A DNA stretch of 64,000 nt from Hyphomonadaceae bacterium BL14. Its GTDB lineage: Bacteria > Pseudomonadota > Alphaproteobacteria > Caulobacterales > Maricaulaceae. The notes beneath the pieces were generated by a model, which saw only the letters and a program-made list of their open reading frames with translations, did not search any database and was not told where the DNA came from. Below are positions 58,040-64,000 of this stretch, piece by piece (position 1 is the first letter of the stretch; every line of letters starts with the position of its first letter). The DNA is taken from assembly GCA_027627705.1 (NCBI GenBank), contig CP091242.1:1694905-1758904 (forward strand). The letters are read 5' to 3'. The position numbers and the translations under genes were made by a program.

Positions 58040-58327
58040 TCAGGCCAGAATGCCCAGGATGTCGGATTCCTTCATGATCAGGAGTTCCTGACCATCAACC
58101 GTCACCTCGGTGCCCGACCATTTGCCGAACAGGATGCGGTCGCCCGCTTTCACGTCCAGCTGACGGACCGAACCGTCTTCCTTGATCGCTCCACCGCCCA
58201 CGGCGACGACTTCGCCTTCCTGGGGCTTTTCCTTGGCCGTGTCGGGAATGATGATCCCGCCCTTGGTCTTGGCTTCTTCTTCAACGCGCTTCACCAGCAC
58301 GCGATCGTGCAGCGGACGAAATTTCAT
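58040..58327 (-). CDS. groES: Co-chaperonin GroES
   Basis: The 95-residue co-chaperonin caps the GroEL ring. [16 protein letters not shown], the mobile loop [19 protein letters not shown] and [17 protein letters not shown] are typical. First gene of groESL, with heat-shock promoter and CIRCE-like elements upstream. Confidence 0.98.
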   Translation of the reverse strand: MKFRPLHDRVLVKRVEEEAKTKGGIIIPDTAKEKPQEGEVVAVGGGAIKEDGSVRQLDVKAGDRILFGKWSGTEVTVDGQELLIMKESDILGILA

Positions 58328-58398
58328 GACCGTGTCTCCGTTATCGAGCGGTATCGCTCATCGTTCCGGTATCTGTCTGGCTATCGGGAAAAGGGGCG

Positions 58399-58425
58399 TT
58401 AGCACTCTCATCCCCCGGCTGCCAA
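58399..58425. promoter_or_regulatory. Degenerate CIRCE element (HrcA operator)
   Basis: TTAGCACTC (exact left half of CIRCE) is followed by a 9-nt spacer and GGCTGCCAA, which matches the right half GAGTGCTAA at 6 of 9 bases. It is 72 nt upstream of groES. HrcA repression is established for CIRCE; the decayed right half may weaken it. Confidence 0.65.
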
Positions 58426-58435
58426 CGCTCGTGGA

Positions 58436-58463
58436 AGTAAGAGGGCCGCTGGCAAGCGTCAAG
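58436..58463 (-). promoter_or_regulatory. Candidate RpoH-type promoter of groESL
   Basis: On the minus strand CTTGAC (58458-58463) and a CCCTCTTA-like -10 (58438-58445) are spaced about 13 nt, like sigma-32 promoters, just upstream of the CIRCE-like element. Confidence 0.45.
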
Positions 58464-58622
58464 GGGTGGCGCGGCGCTCTGGCGCCATAAAATTGCGCCA
58501 CTCGGGAACGCATGTGTTCAGTGCGCGTTCATGCTAGGTTGATTTAAGCTTCGGCCTGGCCGGAAGCCTGCGCACCGGGACTGCCTTGGCGCGCGAACAC
58601 GACATTCTCGAGGGAGTCTCAG

Positions 58623-59276
58623 ATGATTATCCGTTCTCTTGCCGCCGCAACCCTGGCCGTGAGCCTGGCTGCGTGCACCACCACCGACCAGTATGGCAAC
58701 ACCAACCCGAACCGCACCGGACAGGGCGTCCTGGCGGGTGCCGCGGCGGGCGCTCTGCTCGGCATGCTGGCGGGCGGTGATGACCGCCGCAACGCGCTGA
58801 TCGGCGCAGGCGTGGGCGCGCTGGCTGGCGGCGCCGTCGGCAATTACATGGACCGTCAGGAGCGCGACATGCGCGAGCGCCTGCGCGAATCGGGTGTGAC
58901 CGTGCGCCGTGTGGGCGATGATCTGGTCCTGGTGATGCCGGGCAATATCACCTTCGCCACCGGTTCGGCGACCGTGAGCCCGCGCTTCAGCGGCGTGCTG
59001 CATGATGTCGGCGATGTGCTGCAGACCTATCCGGCCACCTATGTGGACGTGGTCGGCCACACCGACAGTGTCGGCTCCGCCCAGTTCAACCAGCAGCTTT
59101 CCGAGCGCCGCGCCAGCTCGGTGGCCGCCGAGCTGATCGGTCGCGGCGTGATCCGCGAGCGCCTGTTCGTGGCCGGCATGGGCCTGACCCAGCCAGTCGC
59201 GGACAACTCGACCGATGAGGGCCGCGCCGCCAATCGCCGCGTGGAAATCCGCATCGCGCCGCACCGCGGTTCGTAA
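58623..59276 (+). CDS. OmpA-family lipoprotein with glycine zipper
   Basis: The 217-residue product has a lipobox (AVSLAACT), a glycine-zipper segment (GAAAGALLGMLAGG and GAGVGALAGGAVGNYMD) and a C-terminal OmpA peptidoglycan-binding domain (ITFATGSATVSPRF, VVGHTDSVGSAQFNQQLSERRA, NRRVEIRI). This YiaD-like layout ties the outer membrane to peptidoglycan. A strong terminator follows. Confidence 0.93.
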   Translation: MIIRSLAAATLAVSLAACTTTDQYGNTNPNRTGQGVLAGAAAGALLGMLAGGDDRRNALIGAGVGALAGGAVGNYMDRQERDMRERLRESGVTVRRVGDDLVLVMPGNITFATGSATVSPRFSGVLHDVGDVLQTYPATYVDVVGHTDSVGSAQFNQQLSERRASSVAAELIGRGVIRERLFVAGMGLTQPVADNSTDEGRAANRRVEIRIAPHRGS

Positions 59277-59308
59277 ACGCCTCTCAGGCTCATGCCTGAC
59301 AGACGCTG

Positions 59309-59335
59309 CGCCCGGCCCTTGCGGCCGGGCGTTTT
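59309..59335 (+). terminator. Rho-independent terminator of the OmpA lipoprotein gene
   Basis: CGCCCGGCC and GGCCGGGCG form a 9-bp stem with loop CTTGC, followed by TTTT. It lies 33 nt after the stop codon. Confidence 0.85.
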
Positions 59336-59339
59336 GCGT

Positions 59340-59590
59340 TCGGGGGCCTTGTTGAGCGGAAAAGGAAATGTGCAGCCGCCCGAGCCATCGGGGTGGTGGG
59401 GGGACGATGGCGGCTCGGACGGCTGCACAAGGCGCGTGCGCCTTGGGGGGAGCGCATCAGGGATGGTGCAGGCGATGGGATCACACACCGGTTCGTCAGC
59501 TGGGCAGGTGGACGCAGGCTCTCGTCCGGGGTGTGTCCATGCCCTCACCGTGCCTGCACAGCGCGGAGTTTGCACACGGAATTGGGGCGG
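59340..59590 (-). ncRNA. Candidate structured small RNA downstream of a CtrA box
   Basis: This stretch has no convincing gene but carries a long inverted repeat: 59369-59390 pairs with 59405-59429 (about 22 bp with one mismatch and a 3-nt bulge; TGTGCAGCCG outer arm). A second hairpin, CAAGGCGC-GT-GCGCCTTG, is at 59428-59445. On the minus strand the long hairpin is followed by a T-rich TTTCCTTTT, like a terminator, and a perfect CtrA box lies just upstream at 59595. Transcript and direction are inferred. Confidence 0.3.
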
Positions 59591-59594
59591 GAGG

Positions 59595-59610
59595 TTAAGC
59601 GCCGGTTAAG
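59595..59610. promoter_or_regulatory. Perfect CtrA box without an adjacent gene start
   Basis: TTAAGCGCCGGTTAAG fits TTAA-N7-TTAA. It lies between the 3' ends of the OmpA gene and the ParD-like gene, so no annotated gene begins beside it. Confidence 0.55.
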
Positions 59611-59652
59611 GGCGCGGGCCGCCCAAGGTCGGCGAACGCTGCGTCGGTGTAC

Positions 59653-59955
59653 TCAATCGCGCGCGCCATCGGCCCGCGCCCGCGCTAGCGCCCGGTCAAA
59701 CACTTCATCGAAGGTTCGCATGCGCGCCTCGCCGCGCACTTCGTCAATAATCTCGGACAGGCTCTGATCCACGATGGGACTATCCAGCCCCTCCTGGATC
59801 AGGCGATTGAACTCGGCGCGCTTCGCCCGCGCCTCGCAATCGCGGCGGATCAGGTCGCGGACATAATCGCTGGCGCTGGCATAGCGGCCCGAGGCGACCT
59901 GTTCATCCACCGCCGCCTTGAGCAGGTCGGGCAAAGAGACATTCATTGTGGCCAT
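59653..59955 (-). CDS. Orphan ParD-like RHH antitoxin
   Basis: The 100-residue protein has the ParD N terminus MNVSLPDLLKAAVDEQVASG and ASASDYVRDLIRRD, with an extended C-terminal tail (IIDEVRGEARMRTFDEVFDRALARARAD). No ParE toxin gene lies next to it on either side; downstream is the structured intergenic region. It may be a solitary regulator, or the toxin has been lost. Confidence 0.82.
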   Translation of the reverse strand: MATMNVSLPDLLKAAVDEQVASGRYASASDYVRDLIRRDCEARAKRAEFNRLIQEGLDSPIVDQSLSEIIDEVRGEARMRTFDEVFDRALARARADGARD

Positions 59956-60034
59956 GGCGCGCCTCCTCATGCATGACAGGCTTTGCCATAAAATGCCATC
60001 GGGAGGCCGCCCGGGCAAGGGAGGCAGAAATCTC

Positions 60035-61534
60035 CTAAAGCCCCAACTCCCCCCACATCGCGTCCACCTTATCGATAATCTCCTGTTCCATGAACAGCTT
60101 CTCGCCCCATTCGCGGTTGGTTTCGCCTTCCCATTTGTTGGTGGCGTCGAGGCCGATCTTGGAGCCGAGGCCGGAGACGGGGGAGGCGAAGTCCAGATAG
60201 TCGATGGGGGTGTGTTCGATGATGGTGCAGTCGCGCGCCGGGTCCATGCGGGTGGACAGGGCCCACATCACATCCTTCCAGTCGCGCGCATTGATGTCGT
60301 CGTCCACCACGATCACCCATTTGGTGTACATGAACTGGCGCAAGTACGACCACGCGCCCAGCATCACGCGCTTGGCGTGGCCGGGATAGGCTTTCTTCAT
60401 GGAGATCACGGCGATGCGGTAGCTGCACCCTTCGGGCGGCAGCCAGAAATCGATGATCTCGGGAAATTGCTGGCGGATGAGGGGGATGAACACCTCGTTG
60501 AGCGCCTCGCCCAGCACGGATGGTTCGTCGGGCGGACGGCCGGTGAAGGTGGTGAGGTAGATGGGATCGCGGCGCATGGTGATGGCGCTGATCTGGAAGA
60601 CCGGGAAGCGCTCCACCGAATTGTAATAGCCGGTATGGTCGCCATACGGCCCCTCCGGCCCGTCCTCATCCAGCAGGACATGGCCCTCGATGACGATCTC
60701 GGCCTCGGCGGGGACTTTCAGCGGCACGGTCTTGCACGCCACCAGCTCGGCCTTGCGCCCGCGAAGCAGCCCGGCGAACTGGTATTCGCTCAGCGTGTCG
60801 GGCACCGGCGTCACGGCGGCCAGGATGGTGCCGGGATCAGCGCCGAGCACGGCGGCGGCGGGCAGCGGATCGGGCCGCGCGCCCTTCCAGCGCTGATAAT
60901 GCTGCGCCCCGCCGCGATGCTTCAGCCAGCGCATGAGGGTGCGGTCCTTGCCCAGCTTCTGCATGCGGTAAATGCCGAGATTGAAATCGTCCTGCTTGTC
61001 GTCCGACGGACCCTTCGTGACCACCAGCGGCCAGGTGATCAGCGGCGCCGGCTCGCCCGGCCAGCAGCCCTGGATGGGCAGGCGGTCCAGATCGATATCC
61101 TTGCCGGTCAGGACAATCTCCTGACACGGGGCTTTCTTTACGGTGTTGGGCCGCATCGCCATCACGGTCTTGGCCAGTGGCAACAGCTCCATGGCGTCGC
61201 GGAAGCCGCGCGGCGGTTCGGGCTGGCGCAGGAAGGCGAGAAGCTCGCCCACCTCGCGCAGATCGGCCGCCGTCTTGCGCGGCTCGCCGCCCATGGTCAC
61301 GGCGCGCGCCACCCGGCCCACCGTGCCGAACAGATTGACCAAGGCCGGCATTTCGCTCGGGCGCCCGTCCTCATGGACCGGGTTTTCAAACAATACCGCC
61401 GGGCCGCCCTTGGCCAGCAGCCGGGTCTGGATCTCGGTCATCTCCAGATGGGTGGAGACCGGGCGCGAGACGCGCTTGAGCTCGCCCTCGGCTTCCAGCA
61501 GCGCCATGAACTCGCGCAGCGACTTGTACGCCAT
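60035..61534 (-). CDS. ubiD: UbiD family decarboxylase
   Basis: The 499-residue enzyme (prenylated-FMN-dependent 3-octaprenyl-4-hydroxybenzoate decarboxylase) acts in ubiquinone synthesis. [26 protein letters not shown] at the N terminus, and the [11 protein letters not shown] and later [10 protein letters not shown] motifs are typical. The start at 61534 has GGGAG 5 nt upstream. It needs the flavin prenyltransferase UbiX, which is not in the window. Confidence 0.95.
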   Translation of the reverse strand: MAYKSLREFMALLEAEGELKRVSRPVSTHLEMTEIQTRLLAKGGPAVLFENPVHEDGRPSEMPALVNLFGTVGRVARAVTMGGEPRKTAADLREVGELLAFLRQPEPPRGFRDAMELLPLAKTVMAMRPNTVKKAPCQEIVLTGKDIDLDRLPIQGCWPGEPAPLITWPLVVTKGPSDDKQDDFNLGIYRMQKLGKDRTLMRWLKHRGGAQHYQRWKGARPDPLPAAAVLGADPGTILAAVTPVPDTLSEYQFAGLLRGRKAELVACKTVPLKVPAEAEIVIEGHVLLDEDGPEGPYGDHTGYYNSVERFPVFQISAITMRRDPIYLTTFTGRPPDEPSVLGEALNEVFIPLIRQQFPEIIDFWLPPEGCSYRIAVISMKKAYPGHAKRVMLGAWSYLRQFMYTKWVIVVDDDINARDWKDVMWALSTRMDPARDCTIIEHTPIDYLDFASPVSGLGSKIGLDATNKWEGETNREWGEKLFMEQEIIDKVDAMWGELGL

Positions 61535-61656
61535 CTCGTCTCCCATCATGCCGTCTGCGCCGGGATCAGCCCGGCCGGTTTGCGACACGATAGGTGGCGC
61601 GGCGTCTGCGCGCGTCCAGAAAATTCAGTGCGGCGAATGCGCGCCTGGCATCAGGC

Positions 61657-62433
61657 TCAGCCCAGAAGCCGCGCCCGCTTTAACGAATCCCGGCGCGCCG
61701 GGGCGATATAGAGAGTGTTGAGCGCGCCCGGCAGACCCAGATCAAGCCCCGATCCGGTCCAGGCCGCGCGCGTCCAGCCCAGCTCTCCGGTCAGGAAGTC
61801 ATCGGCGTCAGCATTGTTTTCCAGCATGACCAGCGGCGCGCAGCGCTCCAGTGTCTTGCGCGCGCCCGCCAGCACCGAGCGCTCAAACCCCTGAACGTCC
61901 AGCTTGATGAAGCCGGGATTGAGATCGAGATCGTCGAGGGGAAAGGCGCGCGCCTCGAACGAGATGATCTTCAGCTGTTCGCGATCAAACCCGGCGACGG
62001 TGCCGGGGTTGAGCCAGCTGGCGCACTCGGCCGCATCGAAGGAGGCGAGCCCGTCATAGACAAAGCCGCGATAGACCGGGATGTGCAGGGTGTGGGTCTC
62101 GTCGTTATCGCCCAGCCCGCAGGCATAGACCGCCAGCGCTCCATCGCGCGCGAACAGGCGCGTGAGATTGGCCGCAAGGTGCGCATTGGGCTCGAAGGCA
62201 TGGATCAGCGCCTCAGGATGAAACAGGCGGATGGCGTCGATGGACTGGCCGCGATTGGCACCCACATCAACGAATACCTCGCCCGGTTCGGGGGCCCAGC
62301 GGCTCAGCAGCGCAAAATCCGCCTCGAAAGGCTGACGCAGGGCGCGCCGCATCAGGCGCTGGGCACCCGCCTTGGCTTCCAGCAGCGCCGGAAACCGGCT
62401 CTGAAGCGCGCGTATATGAGCAGATACATGCAT
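61657..62433 (-). CDS. FkbM-family methyltransferase
   Basis: The 258-residue SAM-dependent methyltransferase has motif I VFVDVGANRGQSID, HAFEPNAHLAANL, and KLDVQGFERSVLAGA. FkbM members often methylate sugars or glycolipids on O atoms. No glycan genes are next to it. The target is unknown. Confidence 0.88.
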   Translation of the reverse strand: MHVSAHIRALQSRFPALLEAKAGAQRLMRRALRQPFEADFALLSRWAPEPGEVFVDVGANRGQSIDAIRLFHPEALIHAFEPNAHLAANLTRLFARDGALAVYACGLGDNDETHTLHIPVYRGFVYDGLASFDAAECASWLNPGTVAGFDREQLKIISFEARAFPLDDLDLNPGFIKLDVQGFERSVLAGARKTLERCAPLVMLENNADADDFLTGELGWTRAAWTGSGLDLGLPGALNTLYIAPARRDSLKRARLLG

Positions 62434-62496
62434 GATCAGGCCTCCATCAGGGAGGCGGGCGCTGCAAGGCCGGGGCCAATGAGCGGCGCGGGGCCG

Positions 62497-62889
62497 TCAG
62501 GCGAGGAAGAGAATATCGGCCTCGGCTTCGCTGGACAGCCAGGCATCGGCTTCCTGCTCGCAGATGAAGACCGCCGTCTCGTGCCCGGTCTCGATCAGGC
62601 CGCGCCGCCAGAAGCGCGCATACACGCTGTCCAACGATCCGGCGAGGATCGCGACCTTGCAAGGGACCATGTTGTGGCCACACCGCACGGCGCGCGCGTA
62701 GAGGTCTTCGGGCGGACCCCCATAAAAGGCGTTCGATACGTCAAACAGAACCTGATTGGACGGGTTGGCGCGATGCATCGTCATGAAGGCATCAAGCGCG
62801 GCCTGCGCCTGCCCCTCATCGCGCTCGCCGGTGATCCGAACCAGAATCAACCCGTCACGCGGGGTGGATACGATATGGCGGCGCGGCAT
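62497..62889 (-). CDS. SpoIIAA/STAS-like protein, duplicate copy A
   Basis: The 130-residue protein starts HIVSTPRDGLILVRITGE and ends ETAVFICEQEADAWLSSEAEADI; the strand-helix pattern and the final FxxxxEAxxWL-type segment suggest a SpoIIAA-like STAS fold. It is the paralogue of copy B. The start at 62889 is exactly 528 nt from copy B's start, which decides it against the ATG at 62898. Cytoplasmic; role unknown. Confidence 0.72.
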   Translation of the reverse strand: MPRRHIVSTPRDGLILVRITGERDEGQAQAALDAFMTMHRANPSNQVLFDVSNAFYGGPPEDLYARAVRCGHNMVPCKVAILAGSLDSVYARFWRRGLIETGHETAVFICEQEADAWLSSEAEADILFLA

Positions 62890-63024
62890 AGCGGGCATGC
62901 TTTCATCGGCTCACTGAGCGCGTACACTGCATGCATACAGTAAATAATTTCCTTTGGATGTGAATCACTCGCGCCGCAGCGGATGTGCGGCCTGAAGCGA
63001 GCGGGTGTGATCGGCGTGTGGACG

Positions 63025-63417
63025 TCAGACAAGGAACAGGGTGTCGTCCTCGGCATTGCTGTTCAGCCAGGCATCCGCCTCTTCGGCGCAGACGAACACA
63101 GCCGTCTCGTGCCTGGTCTCGATCAGGCCCCGCCGCCAGAAGCGGGCGTAAACACAGTCCAGCGTCCGGGCGAGGATCGCGATCTTCCCCGGTGCAAGGC
63201 CATCACCATAGCCGAAGGCGCGCGCATAGATGTCCTCCGGCGGTCCGGCATAATCGGCCCGCCGGACATCAATCAGGATCTGGTCTGCGGGATCGGCCTC
63301 AAGCCACTTCATGAGCGCCTCGAAGGCTGCCTGCGCTTCGGGGTCATCACGCTCGCCGAACAATTCGATGACGATCAGCCCGTCGCGTGGGCTGGAGATG
63401 ACGTGACGGCTCAACAT
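63025..63417 (-). CDS. SpoIIAA/STAS-like protein, copy B
   Basis: The 130-residue protein (MLSRHVISSPRDGLIVIELFG) aligns end to end with copy A, including the YARFWRRGLIET block and a GPPEDxYARA segment. It lies just after the tyrosine phosphatase gene on the same strand (75 nt) and is probably the parental copy. Role unknown; STAS-like proteins often bind partners or lipids. Confidence 0.74.
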   Translation of the reverse strand: MLSRHVISSPRDGLIVIELFGERDDPEAQAAFEALMKWLEADPADQILIDVRRADYAGPPEDIYARAFGYGDGLAPGKIAILARTLDCVYARFWRRGLIETRHETAVFVCAEEADAWLNSNAEDDTLFLV

Positions 63418-63492
63418 GACGGCAACGCTCTCGTTCGTTCAATGAGCGCATACATTGCACGCATGCAGTAAACAAATCCCTGTGAGCGGGAA

Positions 63493-64000
63493 TCACTCGC
63501 GCCGCAATAGCTTCTCTGTCAGCAGCGAGCCCCACCAGCTGGCCATGAAGCCGTCATGACAGGCTTGGCGGTCATATTCGGTGCGCACCCAGGTCAGGAA
63601 GTCTATGGGCTCGCGCGCATTGCGCTGGCGGTAGAGATCGAAGAAATGATCCAGCATGCCGGTCTTGCCCTGCCGGACATGGCCGTATTTGAACGATAAC
63701 TGCCCCACCGCCTCTTCAAACGGCGCCTTTTCATGGAGCAGTTTGTAGAACACCGCCACGATCCCCGCCCGGTCCGCACCCGACTTGCAGTGCATGAAGG
63801 CGGGATACTCAATGGTATCGAACACCTCGATCAGGCGCTCGATACGCTCCACGAACGGTGCCTCGCGCGAGCCCCAGGGCAGATCAATAACCGTCAGGCC
63901 CAGCTGGCGGGCCGCGTGATGCTCCAGATCATAATAGGGCCGGCCCGGCTGGGTCCCGCGCAGATTGAGGATCGTGCGAAAGCCGATTTCCTTGAGTTCG
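63493..64000 (-). CDS. Tyrosine/dual-specificity phosphatase (5' end outside window)
   Basis: The frame stays open to the right edge, so only the C-terminal 168 residues are seen. They begin ELKEIGFRTILNLRG and include DLPWGSREAPFVERIERL, and the phosphatase loop HCKSGADRAG (CxxGxxR). The later WVRTEYDRQACHDGFMASWW forms the C terminus. The pattern is that of DSP-PTPase-like proteins. GTG at 63852 is not the true start, as the conserved N-terminal half lies upstream. Confidence 0.88.
   Translation of the reverse strand, partial: ELKEIGFRTILNLRGTQPGRPYYDLEHHAARQLGLTVIDLPWGSREAPFVERIERLIEVFDTIEYPAFMHCKSGADRAGIVAVFYKLLHEKAPFEEAVGQLSFKYGHVRQGKTGMLDHFFDLYRQRNAREPIDFLTWVRTEYDRQACHDGFMASWWGSLLTEKLLRRE

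Larger units (their letters stand above)
62450..63506. repeat. 528-bp tandem duplication
   Basis: Two consecutive units with a period of 528 nt carry the two STAS-like genes. Starts (62889/63417), stops (62497/63025) and the flanking word AATCACTCGCGCCGCA (62963-62978 and 63491-63506) are all offset by 528. The intergenic words GCATACAGTAAATAA and GCATGCAGTAAACAA are also paired. The proteins have diverged substantially, so the event is old. Confidence 0.85.

Noticed and set aside
59292..59609. Plus-strand 105-codon frame after the OmpA gene
   Set aside because: It runs over the terminator hairpin, the long inverted repeat and a CtrA box, with Gly/Arg/Ser-rich composition.

Overview
The window is high-GC DNA from an alphaproteobacterium, most likely a stalked or prosthecate marine lineage of the Maricaulales/Caulobacterales (Maricaulis, Oceanicaulis or Glycocaulis type). 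This rests on gene order typical of that group (zapA - 6S RNA - 5-formyl-THF cyclo-ligase; aroK/aroB facing xerD-accA), Flp pilus and flagellar genes, and three perfect CtrA-type boxes (TTAA-N7-TTAA). The species is inferred from style and was not searched.

Layout. 1-3.2 kb: hisC with a methyltransferase, gloB, and the prepilin peptidase cpaA. 3.3-5.8 kb: Flp pilin, a secreted pilus-assembly N-domain protein, a 48-residue Lys-rich protein, and a cluster of long palindromic repeats around a small GIY-YIG nuclease gene. 5.8-13.6 kb: thiC, a lipoprotein, an MmcQ-type protein, a HAD hydrolase, hemN, tldD and a two-DTG aspartyl protease. 13.6-18.4 kb: flgB-flgC-fliE facing fliO-fliP across a CtrA box, then a chemoreceptor with a C-terminal PilZ domain. 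18.9-27.6 kb: PhzF-like protein, thioredoxin lipoprotein, CorC-type transporter, aroB-aroK, xerD and accA. 27.6-37.5 kb: transaldolase, a ParDE-type toxin-antitoxin pair, fpr, 5-FCL, 6S RNA, zapA, glmM, cysQ, a hydrolase, gshB with a GGCT-like partner, and a Usp protein.

37.6-42.7 kb is the most unusual assembly. A cellulose-synthase-like GT2 is divergent from an outer-membrane beta-barrel and a BcsB-like periplasmic protein, with one perfect CtrA box between them. This is probably a non-canonical, cell-cycle-controlled polysaccharide synthesis and export locus. 43.4-49.1 kb is a putative catabolic or redox island: a nitrilase-superfamily protein whose catalytic Cys and Lys positions hold Ser and Arg, a GntR/UTRA regulator, a membrane protein, an FAD-linked oxidase and an aldehyde dehydrogenase.

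49.1-59.3 kb holds a Na+/Ca2+ exchanger, a 26-residue membrane protein, two related hybrid histidine kinases plus a lone receiver, a ribbon-helix-helix protein joined to a membrane/periplasmic part, groESL with a degenerate CIRCE, and an OmpA lipoprotein. 59.3-59.6 kb is a highly structured intergenic stretch with its own CtrA box and no gene, a candidate small RNA. 59.6-64 kb holds an orphan ParD-like protein, ubiD, an FkbM methyltransferase, a 528-bp tandem duplication carrying two SpoIIAA/STAS-like genes, and a truncated tyrosine phosphatase at the right edge. I saw no tRNA, rRNA, CRISPR array, prophage or complete insertion sequence.
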